A stretch of DNA of 32,221 bases, taken from positions 1 to 32,221 of the forward strand of contig JAGHVC010000190.1 of assembly GCA_018064505.1 (NCBI GenBank), written 5' to 3'. A program made the translations under genes and the position numbers. The notes below the pieces were generated by a model, which searched no databases, was not told where the DNA came from, and saw nothing but the letters and a program-made list of their open reading frames with translations. This DNA comes from Candidatus Minthosoma caballi (GTDB taxonomy: Bacteria; Bacteroidota; Bacteroidia; Bacteroidales; Bacteroidaceae). Below, piece after piece: positions 1 to 5,919 of the stretch; within the stretch, counting starts at the first letter, position 1; each line of letters opens with the position of its first letter.

Positions 1-215
1 GTTCTTTGATAAATATCAATAAAAAGCATAATATTTTCGTTTTTCTTATTTTCGTTTTTGTCAAAAATCACAAAGAGCGTAGCTTTGCAGCGTGTTAAGA
101 AAGAACACAAGACACAAACACGACAAAAGGTTAGTTAAGGTATTAGTATTAAGGTAAGTTTTCTCAAAAAGGTATTAGTTAATAAGGTATTAGTAAGATT
201 GTTTTAGGTAAAGTA
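1..215 (+). other. Probable untranslated tail of an upstream transcription unit
   Basis: No credible ORF is seen here. The window opens with GTTCTTTGATAAATATC, whose core resembles the boxA-type antitermination sequence (CTCTTTNACA) seen in rRNA leaders. TTTG at 5-8 could equally be a -33 element, with a poor -7 box near 32-39. The phrase GGTATTAGT occurs three times (139-147, 171-179, 186-194). The stretch runs straight into a strong terminator at 216-250, so it is probably transcribed from the left. What gene or RNA precedes it lies outside the window. Confidence 0.35.
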
Positions 216-250
216 CAGAAAGCGATGCTTGTGAAAGCATCGCTTTCTTT
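216..250 (+). terminator. Intrinsic terminator
   Basis: GAAAGCGATGC (218-228) pairs perfectly with GCATCGCTTTC (237-247) around an 8-base loop. The stem ends in a T-rich TTTCTTT. It closes the transcription unit that enters from the left. Confidence 0.8.
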
Positions 251-323
251 ATGGCTCTGCTCATATAATTTTACTGATAATTTTAAGCCCTCCGCAGAGC
301 TCTTTATCTCTTTTCCCCTTTTT

Positions 324-427
324 GACTTCCCCACTTACCCTTTCCGCTCTAATTTATAGACAATGAAATGGTTATATAGGGTAAGTACCCACCCTCACAC
401 TTACCCCTATACTTACCCTGAACCTAC
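324..427 (-). repeat. Interspersed hairpin repeat, copy A (inverted)
   Basis: Read on the minus strand this matches the three plus-strand copies at 1315, 4229 and 5920. It has GGTAAGT-type blocks, a hairpin, about 45 AT-rich bases, then GGGTAAGTGGGGAAGT. The hairpin arms are TATAGGGTAAGT (375-386) and ACTTACCCCTATA (399-411), with one bulged C. It is the most divergent copy, differing mainly in the AT-rich spacer (341-374). Confidence 0.7.
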
Positions 428-740
428 CACAAAGAGCAAGCAGCAAAGGCAATCTGTTCCAGAGTTTCAGTTTCGTCTCAGTCGAATTGTTGTCAGAACG
501 ATGTTTGCAGGCTTTTCAGCATAATGTTGTGACGGCAACAGCGGTAATTTAATTGTGGCTCTTCCGTAATGTTATTCCCGCGCCTTACAGGAAAAATGTT
601 ACGGTTCGTCCGTAAATCTTTTACAGAAGAGTCAGGAAAAGTTTTACGGCGGAGGGATGGATTTGGTGATAACGAAAGGGAGCTATTTGGTGATAACGAA
701 TGTTTTCACAATTTGTACGCTATGTTTTCATTTTAAGTAC
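428..740. other. Intergenic region upstream of the mini-ORF unit
   Basis: No gene is supported. The stretch has several short ttACGG/CCGTaa words, including a perfect inverted repeat TTACGG-ttcgt-CCGTAA (599-615). It also has a 16-base direct repeat ATTTGGTGATAACGAA at 661-676 and 685-700. These sit 40 to 140 bases ahead of a promoter and could be regulator sites; that role is inference only. Confidence 0.4.
661..700 (+). promoter_or_regulatory. Tandem 16-base direct repeat, candidate operator pair
   Basis: ATTTGGTGATAACGAA occurs twice with a 24-base period, ending 40 bases before the -33 element of the promoter at 741-770. The placement fits a regulator acting on the mini-ORF unit. No regulator is identified. 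Confidence 0.35.
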
Positions 741-770
741 TTTGCGTGTAGGAAAATCGCCGTACCTTTG
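741..770 (+). promoter_or_regulatory. Bacteroidota-type promoter of the mini-ORF unit
   Basis: TTTG at 741-744 and TACCTTTG at 763-770 are separated by 18 bases, matching the TTTG / TAnnTTTG consensus. Transcription should start at about 775-780, just before an A-rich leader. Confidence 0.75.
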
Positions 771-818
771 CATCGTCAAACAAAAACAAAATGTACAACC
801 TCTTAAAATTACACAACT

Positions 819-857
819 ATGAGTCTTATCGAAATTCTCATCCATCTCTTCGGATAA
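819..857 (+). CDS. 12-codon mini-ORF, copy 1 (MSLIEILIHLFG)
   Basis: ATG at 819, stop TAA at 855-857, followed at once by an in-frame TGA. The peptide is short and hydrophobic, with one Glu and one His. The ATG is preceded by the A-rich TTAAAATTACACAACT, typical of Bacteroidota translation starts. The whole ORF recurs unchanged 117 bases downstream. No function is recognised: a type I toxin-like peptide, a signal, or a regulatory leader peptide are all possible. It competes with a longer frame (791-1030, 79 codons) on the same strand, so coding status is unproven. Confidence 0.4.
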   Translation: MSLIEILIHLFG

Positions 858-935
858 TGATTCCGAGACACAACAAAATAACAGATTGCACATCTGCAGT
901 ACATAAACTTTACAAATTCTTAAAATTACACAACT

Positions 936-974
936 ATGAGTCTTATCGAAATTCTCATCCATCTCTTCGGATAA
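936..974 (+). CDS. 12-codon mini-ORF, copy 2 (MSLIEILIHLFG)
   Basis: Identical at DNA level to copy 1, including the 18 bases before the ATG and the TAA TGA double stop. It lies in the second 117-base module, 65 bases before the terminator stem. Because the copies do not differ, no substitution pattern within this window can tell coding from RNA-level constraint. Confidence 0.4.
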   Translation: MSLIEILIHLFG

Positions 975-1039
975 TGATTCCGAGACACAACAAACAGCAG
1001 ATTTCACATCTGCAGTACATACAGTTATAGTAGCTGAAC

Positions 1040-1080
1040 TTTGAGCCTACCTTTTCGCAAGGGTGGGCTCAAATTTTTTT
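1040..1080 (+). terminator. Intrinsic terminator of the mini-ORF unit
   Basis: TTTGAGCCTACC (1040-1051) pairs with GGTGGGCTCAAA (1062-1073), with one T-G wobble, followed by seven or more T residues. It is strong and correctly oriented for the transcript from 776. Confidence 0.9.
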
Positions 1081-1226
1081 AGTGGGATAATTTTCATGGC
1101 TATGTTGTACATTTTGACTGATAATTTGGGAATGCCTACAGAGCGAGTCAGTTTTAGTGCCAATTTGCTCATGATGTAGGTAATTTAGTATGTGATTGCT
1201 ATTTCTTACGCCCTTTGAGAAGCGGT

Positions 1227-1291
1227 ACTCATGCCCTGTAAGAAGCGGTTTGTATGCTCTGTGCGAACCGCTACTCATGCCCTGTAAGAAG
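1227..1291. repeat. Direct repeat flanking an inverted repeat
   Basis: ACTCATGCCCTGTAAGAAG occurs at 1227-1245 and 1273-1291. Between the copies, GCGGTT (1245-1250) and AACCGC (1266-1271) form an inverted repeat. No gene is seen between 1081 and 1560, and the role of this structure is unknown. Confidence 0.6.
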
Positions 1292-1314
1292 GACATTCTC
1301 AGCTTGATTATTCG

Positions 1315-1484
1315 AGGTAAGTACAGGGGGAAGTATAGGGTAAGTGTCTGTATGGGTACTTACCCTATATAACTTTCTAATTATCTGTCTATTATAGCGA
1401 AAAGGGTAAGTGGGGAAGTAGAAAGAATGTGAAGATGTAAAAAACAAAATGGGTATAGAATTTCTCCTTCCCTTGATTTTCGCT
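1315..1484 (+). repeat. Interspersed hairpin repeat, copy B
   Basis: The hairpin TATAGGGTAAGT (1334-1345) / ACTTACCCTATA (1358-1369) is perfect for 12 pairs and extends inward by wobble pairs to a GTAT loop. After an AT-rich spacer comes GGGTAAGTGGGGAAGTAGA. Similarity with copy D continues about 55 bases further (GATGTAAAA..., then CTCCTT...TTGATTTT against CTCCTTAATTTT), so the full element may be about 165 bases. Confidence 0.85.
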
Positions 1485-1560
1485 ATCAATTATTCTTTTT
1501 TCTTTTTGTGTGAGACGCCTCTGTGTTTAATGTTTTTATATACATTATTTGACCAATTTC

Positions 1561-1591
1561 TTTCTCGTTCAGATTTTTATTTATAACTTTG
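1561..1591 (+). promoter_or_regulatory. Bacteroidota-type promoter upstream of the two-gene operon
   Basis: A consensus -7 box TAACTTTG lies at 1584-1591, with TTTC (one mismatch to TTTG) at 1561-1564, 19 bases upstream. A start near 1598 leaves a leader of about 225 bases before the ATG at 1823. A terminator-like hairpin lies inside that leader. Confidence 0.6.
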
Positions 1592-1710
1592 TGGATGAAT
1601 TGCCTCTATGCCTGAGTCATTTTGAAAGAGTGATGGATGGGCGAGAGCAAATTAGAGAAAGTGTTTTTCGTGCTTGGTCTTTGACTGTTGAAACTTTGAA
1701 AACTTCAGCA

Positions 1711-1748
1711 GTGAAGCGGTCAACATTGGGCTTCACGCTTTCTTTTTC
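1711..1748 (+). terminator. Terminator-like hairpin in the leader (attenuator or sRNA end)
   Basis: GTGAAGC (1711-1717) pairs with GCTTCAC (1730-1736), followed by GCTTTCTTTTT. It lies between the promoter at 1561-1591 and the gene at 1823. It could therefore end a small RNA of about 150 bases or attenuate the operon. Confidence 0.4.
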
Positions 1749-1822
1749 ATGTGCTTGCGAGCATATAATATAATAATGTATAATGTCTGAACAGAAGCCC
1801 TAAGACACTTAACAATAGTTTT

Positions 1823-3301
1823 ATGCTATCTGAACAATTAAAAGAACTGATATACTTGGCCGTTGAGCCAAATTGCTTCGATGAAGATAAGCGTCAGGTA
1901 ATCTACAGACGAGCTGATAGCGAAGGAAGCAATCGTCGTGAAGCGGATGAATACATAACCGAATTGCTATCTGCAAAATATCAGACAACTAAAAAACAGA
2001 GAACAAGCAAGCTAGATTATCTGAAGAAGTTCTTCCTGAAAAGATTGCACATTAATGGGGAGAGATTTTGGATTGATTGCATTCAATGTGACGGGCAAAC
2101 CATCGAGGCGGGAAGAAAGCATGCGTATTTGTTCTTTGGCAAGCCTATTTCATATTCGATACCCGTTGAAGACCTTGTGTACTTTGACATTTTCAGCAAG
2201 GTAGGAGTGCGCAAAAGAGCAGAATTCGGCAGTAAGGATTCGCAGTGGGATGTAAGACTCACAAAAGCAGATGCTGATGAACTGCGACAGGTGTGCATCA
2301 ATCATCTCGCGCGCTTTTCTTGGCCTGATGTGAAAATATACAAGACAGATAGAACCAAGACTCACTCCTTGACCCAGCCATTGCTTTGGGTCAGCAACGA
2401 CTGTATCATAAGAAGCCACAACTGCATGGGAGGAACAGAAAGCCGTGATATTGTTGATATTAAAGATGTTGCTTTCTTCTGCAAAACGAAAGGCGCTTTG
2501 AATTCTAACATTTACTTTGGCTATTATGATCAAATAGATATTGATGGCGTGCCACATAAGCTCGCCGATTATCTTGAGAATCATTGCAAAGAACATGGTG
2601 CGAAGATTGCCAAAGACCTGCTTCATGTGTTTAAGCCTGCGGATTCATTTGTCAAGAAGCTTAACCCTGCTAATTGGTTCAACAATGAAAAAGTTGTATT
2701 GAACGACGAAGCTATCATATATTATAGCAAGTCGTTGTTCAGCACAGAGTGCACTTACCTCCCTTACGAGAAAGTAAAAGTAGCAGATTTCGGTAGGGGG
2801 CTTTTTGGCAAGAGCATTAATCTTTTCGGAGAACAGAACATCATTACTCGCTACAAATACTCAAGCGGAAAATGCGTTGATGTGATTAAAAAAGAGTTGG
2901 ACAAGCATGGCATAAAACCAGGATTCGCAAGAGTTTATTATTCATGGCCGTGGTCTCGCGCATTTGGTGCAGATGTTGTAGCTATCACACATGAAGGCTT
3001 GTGCTTGTCTGCCCGTGAATACCAAGGCGGTGGCGTTTTCGGAAGAAGAAAAACATATTACCTACCGTATAGCGACATTATTCACTATGACAAATTTTGG
3101 TGGCGTGTTCTTTGGCGAACATATTACATCAAAGCTAAAGTACAAACCATTAGAAAAGACCAAAATACGAAATTTGTTAATTTCAAGTTCCGCAGGATGG
3201 TGTTCTGGTGCAATTTGTTCAAAACTTTGACGGGCTCAAGTGCTAAACAGGACGAACGAGAGCACAAGATTTGTAAAGAGGATTATAAGGAATTCAAATA
3301 A
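1823..3301 (+). CDS. Protein with four PH-like repeats, function unknown
   Basis: This 492-residue soluble protein has no signal peptide. Residues 1-52 form a short helical module (LSEQLKELIYLAV...DEDKRQVIYRRA...) of the type placed at the N-terminus of many Bacteroidota membrane or regulatory proteins. Four divergent repeats of about 80-95 residues follow, near 71-165, 184-260, 278-363 and 380-470. Each shows a 'D/HE-x-IIxxS' strand, a 'xLPYxDI/V' strand and often a Gly-rich turn before aromatic strands, as in bacterial PH domains (for example LPYEKVKVADF and LPYSDIIHYDKF). I infer PH-like folds from this pattern only. The next gene starts 9 bases downstream and has a similar N-terminal module plus a membrane span, so the two are probably co-transcribed and act together at the inner membrane. 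No catalytic motif is seen. Confidence 0.75.
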   Translation: MLSEQLKELIYLAVEPNCFDEDKRQVIYRRADSEGSNRREADEYITELLSAKYQTTKKQRTSKLDYLKKFFLKRLHINGERFWIDCIQCDGQTIEAGRKHAYLFFGKPISYSIPVEDLVYFDIFSKVGVRKRAEFGSKDSQWDVRLTKADADELRQVCINHLARFSWPDVKIYKTDRTKTHSLTQPLLWVSNDCIIRSHNCMGGTESRDIVDIKDVAFFCKTKGALNSNIYFGYYDQIDIDGVPHKLADYLENHCKEHGAKIAKDLLHVFKPADSFVKKLNPANWFNNEKVVLNDEAIIYYSKSLFSTECTYLPYEKVKVADFGRGLFGKSINLFGEQNIITRYKYSSGKCVDVIKKELDKHGIKPGFARVYYSWPWSRAFGADVVAITHEGLCLSAREYQGGGVFGRRKTYYLPYSDIIHYDKFWWRVLWRTYYIKAKVQTIRKDQNTKFVNFKFRRMVFWCNLFKTLTGSSAKQDEREHKICKEDYKEFK

Positions 3302-3310
3302 AAGGAAAAG

Positions 3311-4195
3311 ATGTACTCAAAAGAATTTGATAAAAAAATAGAAGAAGCTGTTGCGGAAGGACAGATATCTAAAAGTGGCAGAGCTACTTTGCATAGTGAG
3401 GCTTCACCGCAGAAGATCGATGATGAGGAATTGGATATTGTCATCGATGGAAAAGCATATCTGGCAAGAAATGGCAAAGAATATGAAGGGCTGGAAGGCA
3501 TAAGCACATATGCTCAATCCACAGAGTCTGAGGTAGAAACATCTGACGATGACGGGTTCAATCTAATGAAACTGCTAAAGCTGATTTTCCATAGTCGCAT
3601 AGCATTGGTCATAGCCATCATAGCTCTCATAATTCTGCTTTGGCCTGTCATTCTCCTCATCTTAGTGTATTTTGTTTCATTGTTCCCAAGTGGTTCCGAT
3701 TCGGCAAAACAAGAAACAGCTGCCAATGACACAACCGCCATTGTAACACAAAATGCTGAGAGTGCAGAAAGCATAGAACAAGCACCAAAGGAGAATAATA
3801 TTGCTGATGACAATATTGTTACCACACCCGACGGCCAACGATGCCGCATAGAATTTATCGACCGCACACTCTACGCAACAGTATTAGGAGATGACGGCTC
3901 AGAGCTTCGTGAAAAGGAGATGAAATTTGACAATAAGATAACTGAATTCTGCTGTGCAGGCTCTGCGGTATATGTCATTGTAAACATGCTGGAAGATGGA
4001 GAACAGTCCAGCTTGCCTTTTGTAGGTTTGTATAAAGTGGATGTTTACAATGAGCGTTGGGAGTTTATGGAAACATCCAACTACATATCTTTCAACAAAT
4101 CCGCAAAGAAGATTCACCTGAAAACAGCAAACGGACTTGCAGGAGATAGTGAGGCAGATGGATATTTGTGGGATGAAAGAGACATAAACATGTAA
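3311..4195 (+). CDS. Single-pass membrane protein with N-terminal helical module
   Basis: This 294-residue protein has three parts. Residues 1-50 resemble the N-terminal module of the preceding protein (EFDKKIEEAVAEGQISKSG...). An acidic linker leads to one strong membrane span at about 96-126. A Ser/Thr/Ala-rich stretch (about 127-165) then leads to a C-terminal beta-rich domain (about 170-290). With no signal peptide and one internal span, the N-terminus is probably cytoplasmic and the C-terminal domain periplasmic. It begins 9 bases after the PH-repeat gene. Interspersed repeat copy C follows 33 bases after the stop and its hairpin may serve as transcript end. No family name is recognised and the function is unknown. 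Confidence 0.7.
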   Translation: MYSKEFDKKIEEAVAEGQISKSGRATLHSEASPQKIDDEELDIVIDGKAYLARNGKEYEGLEGISTYAQSTESEVETSDDDGFNLMKLLKLIFHSRIALVIAIIALIILLWPVILLILVYFVSLFPSGSDSAKQETAANDTTAIVTQNAESAESIEQAPKENNIADDNIVTTPDGQRCRIEFIDRTLYATVLGDDGSELREKEMKFDNKITEFCCAGSAVYVIVNMLEDGEQSSLPFVGLYKVDVYNERWEFMETSNYISFNKSAKKIHLKTANGLAGDSEADGYLWDERDINM

Positions 4196-4228
4196 TTCAA
4201 ACAATGATCTCACAATCTCCTTCTCGGA

Positions 4229-4337
4229 TGGTAAGTCTGGGGTAAAGTATAGGGTAAGTGTCCGCATGGGTACTTACCCTATATAACTTTCTAATTATCT
4301 GTCTATTATAGCGAAAAGGGTAAGTGGGGAAGTAGAA
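4229..4337 (+). repeat. Interspersed hairpin repeat, copy C
   Basis: Starts with GGTAAGTCTGGGG, shared exactly with copy D. The hairpin arms are TATAGGGTAAGT (4248-4259) and ACTTACCCTATA (4272-4283); the stem continues GTCC/GGGT to a GCAT loop, giving 16 pairs including wobbles. It ends in GGGTAAGTGGGGAAGTAGA. From the hairpin through this end it is nearly identical to copy B. It lacks the extended tail seen in B and D. Confidence 0.85.
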
Positions 4338-4414
4338 ATAGGGAAAAAGGGGTTCTTCACCAATTTAGGTGCTGAATTTGAGAACCAAGCCATCAAGTAG
4401 CAAACGCCAACATA

Positions 4415-4656
4415 GCTAATGTGTTAGGATGGTGGCATCAGTGCCGTGAACTTGGCATCCATCGCATGAGGACGAAGTACGCGCCACTGCAATGGAAGGA
4501 TCCTTTGGAACACAGAAGGAGCATTACGGACTGAAACGCATAAACGGACGAATCAAGAAAACGGAAATCCTGATAATCTTCTTCGGCATCCATACGGCTA
4601 ATACGGTGCAAATGGCAAGGAGAATTGCAAAGGCTGAACTCAGCCAGGCAGCCTAA
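4415..4656 (+). pseudogene. Transposase C-terminal remnant (DDE type)
   Basis: From 4492 to 4656 the plus strand reads MEGSFGTQKEHYGLKRINGR, then IKKTEILIIFFGIHTAN and so on to a stop. This resembles the end of a DDE transposase, where the Glu of 'EGSFG' would be the last catalytic acid and 'GLKRI...R..KTE' is the usual basic tail. Upstream, similar-looking codons continue in two frames (for example HQCRELGIHRMRTKY) but are broken by a TGA at 4447 and other stops. The N-terminal two thirds are missing. I would place it near the IS1182 group, though the exact IS family is not certain. Confidence 0.55.
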
Positions 4657-4755
4657 CCACATATCTGTCACACATTATACCTCATACAAGGGATAACTAT
4701 GTCCAGACAATACAAAATAACGAGTCAAATAACGACAAAGCTCAGATAAAATGCA

Positions 4756-4788
4756 GACGAGGGTACCCCCTTAAGGCACACCCTCGTC
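4756..4788. terminator. Perfect inverted repeat, possible terminator or IS end
   Basis: GACGAGGGT (4756-4764) and ACCCTCGTC (4780-4788) pair perfectly around a 15-base loop, about 100 bases after the transposase remnant. There is no T-run directly after it, so a terminator role is not firm. Confidence 0.45.
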
Positions 4789-4857
4789 AATCAAAATTAA
4801 TTTCTCTGTATAAAACGACAATCCCTAAATAAAAAAGAAAACAAGAAAACGCTCTTT

Positions 4858-4878
4858 GACATATTGGAAACAAAAAAA
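4858..4878 (+). repeat. Left inverted repeat bracketing the toxin-antitoxin module
   Basis: Bases 4858-4878, starting GACATATTGG and ending in seven A residues, are the exact reverse complement of 5649-5669. Outside this, ACGCT recurs in register after four mismatches, so the repeat is about 30 bases overall. The outer part, CGCTCTTTGACA, also resembles a boxA antitermination core. Confidence 0.8.
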
Positions 4879-4888
4879 CAGAAAATGT

Positions 4889-4919
4889 TTTGCCATTTGG
4901 GAAGTTTGATGTAATTTTG
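4889..4919 (+). promoter_or_regulatory. Promoter of the antitoxin-toxin pair
   Basis: TTTG at 4889-4892 and TAATTTTG at 4912-4919 are 19 bases apart, a full match to the Bacteroidota consensus. The antitoxin ATG at 4937 follows 17 bases after the -7 box, so the leader is very short. Confidence 0.8.
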
Positions 4920-4936
4920 TCAAAAATAATATTGAT

Positions 4937-5212
4937 ATGAAAGCAAAAGAACCTATTATGACTTATATATCAATGCCTTCCACTTCCATCATGCGAGGTA
5001 GGCTGATTGAAGCTTTAGCGAATGAAAATGATGCAAGTTTCATTCAAACGATGTATGTAATGATGGTTCAAATAAAAAAAGAGTCGTATACTAAGGAGCC
5101 TGCAAAGTATTCCTTGTCAGAGCTTAAGGGCATTCTTGCCCATAATGACAGCAATGAATTGTCGTATGATGAAATGCGTATGGCGTACATGAAGGATAAG
5201 TTTTCGCTATGA
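4937..5212 (+). CDS. Putative antitoxin paired with PIN toxin
   Basis: This 91-residue protein starts at the ATG 17 bases after a consensus promoter. The N-terminal half carries no clear ribbon-helix-helix or helix-turn-helix motif. The C-terminal part (YSLSELKGIL, then YDEMRMAYMKDKFSL) is helical and charged, as expected for a toxin-wrapping tail. The assignment rests on its position: its stop codon TGA (5210-5212) overlaps an ATG (5209) in the ATGA arrangement usual for antitoxin-toxin pairs, and the next frame is a PIN domain. It probably represses its own promoter, although this cannot be seen in the sequence. Confidence 0.6.
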   Translation: MKAKEPIMTYISMPSTSIMRGRLIEALANENDASFIQTMYVMMVQIKKESYTKEPAKYSLSELKGILAHNDSNELSYDEMRMAYMKDKFSL

Positions 5213-5645
5213 AGAATTTCTTGATACAAATGTAGTGATGGATTATCTTGCATCACGGGGAGATGTAGAATCCGTAAGCAGAATCTTCAAACAGATAGAA
5301 GAAGGAGCGCATTCGGCGTTCATTTCAATAGGATCTTTCTATACGATAACTTATCTTACTGAGATTTTTCTCAAAAACAAAGGCTTGGAAAAAACAGAAA
5401 GGATTAAGATGCTCCGTGCCACATTGGAATCCTTGCTGGTGTATCTCAATGTAGCTGGACACACCAAAGCACAATTGTTGAAAGGTGTGAAAGATGTGGA
5501 ATTTCAGGATATTGAAGATTCATATCAGTATCAAGCTGCATTGTCTGCAAAATGTGAATGTTTGATTACAAGTAATATAAAGGATTTTTGTGAATTGGAA
5601 AATCCATTGATAGATATTATATTGCCGAAAGATTTCTGTAATTGA
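5209..5645 (+). CDS. PIN-domain (VapC-like) toxin with frameshifted start
   Basis: The open frame reads EEFLDTNVVMDYLASRG..., then DIEDSYQYQAALSAKCECLITSNIKDF near the end. This is a PIN ribonuclease fold with acids in LDTN, in TYLTEIF, in DIEDS and in NIKDF. Such proteins cleave RNA, often tRNA, using metal. The expected ATG at 5209, overlapping the antitoxin stop, is in another frame: it reads MKNFLIQM and stops at 5233-5235. One extra base after the ATG would restore M-K-x-F-L-D-T-N. Within the PIN frame the first usual starts are GTG 5235 and ATG 5238, which would lose the LDTN aspartate. It is therefore probably inactive, shifted by a sequencing error, or started unusually. The rest of the frame is intact. 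Confidence 0.7.
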
Positions 5646-5648
5646 TTT

Positions 5649-5669
5649 TTTTTTTGTTTCCAATATGTC
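5649..5669 (-). repeat. Right inverted repeat bracketing the toxin-antitoxin module
   Basis: Exact 21-base reverse complement of 4858-4878. It begins with seven T residues and ends CCAATATGTC, only 4 bases after the toxin stop codon. The T-run directly after the gene may also help to end transcription. Confidence 0.8.
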
Positions 5670-5694
5670 TCTTAGCGTATGAATTTCTTGCTGC

Positions 5695-5710
5695 TTTCAA
5701 GCGCTTGAAA
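5695..5710. repeat. 16-base perfect palindrome
   Basis: TTTCAAGCGCTTGAAA is its own reverse complement. It sits 26 bases beyond the right inverted repeat. It could be a dimeric regulator site, but no target is evident. Confidence 0.5.
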
Positions 5711-5786
5711 ACGAAGCTATGAAAATGTCAGCGATAGTTATTTGCGTGATATTCTAAGGAGATAGAATTGAGCCTTTTCATAGAGT

Positions 5787-5832
5787 ATACAAACGGCAAT
5801 TCCATTGTTTTTGGAATTGCCGCTTATTGTAT
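5787..5832. other. Strong hairpin, possible transcript end
   Basis: CGGCAATTCC (5794-5803) pairs perfectly with GGAATTGCCG (5813-5822). An outer ATACAA (5787-5792) / TTGTAT (5827-5832) pairing extends the structure. No T-run follows, so it is not a canonical terminator. Apart from this and the palindrome, nothing gene-like is seen between 5670 and 5919. Confidence 0.5.
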
Positions 5833-5919
5833 GCTTGATAGCGGAAGAGAAGAGCTGAAGGATGAGAGTTAGGAGATGCTTGTATCCAAAAACCTCAGTT
5901 CTGCTTCGAGCATTTCGTA

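Larger units (their letters stand above)
801..1022 (+). repeat. Tandem duplication, 117-base unit
   Basis: The identical core is 77 bases (801-877 and 918-994). The following spacer is similar but not identical: ATCTGCAGTACATA is kept (892-905 and 1008-1021), with differences and a one-base indel before it. Identity is thus confined to the leader, mini-ORF and first hairpin, which suggests recent duplication, or selection or gene conversion on that part. Confidence 0.9.
776..1080 (+). ncRNA. Short transcript of tandem mini-ORF modules
   Basis: A promoter (741-770) and an intrinsic terminator (1040-1080) define a transcript of about 300 bases. It is built from two modules with a 117-base period. 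Bases 801-877 and 918-994 are identical (77 of 77). Each module holds a 12-codon ORF and a hairpin TCGGA-TAATGAT-TCCGA laid over the stop codons. A second hairpin follows, with arms CAGAT/ATCTG in module 1 (882-896) and GCAGAT/ATCTGC in module 2 (997-1013). It may act as an RNA, as a peptide message, or as both. I do not recognise a named RNA family. Confidence 0.55.

Noticed and set aside
720-1007. 95-codon minus-strand ORF over the same modules
   Set aside because: It is antisense to a well-framed transcript, its repeats mirror the DNA duplication, and no minus-strand promoter is seen.
791-1030. 79-codon plus-strand ORF across both mini-ORF modules
   Set aside because: It stays open only because the repeat period (117) is a multiple of three. 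Homologous spacer DNA is read in different frames in the two copies because of an indel, and the product looks like random repeat translation. It is not fully excluded, since its ATG also has an A-rich leader.
1549-1773. 74-codon ORF in the leader of the PH-repeat operon
   Set aside because: It overlaps the promoter and a terminator-like hairpin, and I recognise no family. It is probably a chance frame.
4438-4671. Minus-strand ORF of 77 codons
   Set aside because: It is antisense to the transposase remnant, whose plus-strand reading gives a recognisable protein end.
5719-5757. Hydrophobic 12-codon ORF MKMSAIVICVIF beyond the toxin
   Set aside because: It resembles a small toxic peptide, but there is no promoter, repeat or double stop to support it.
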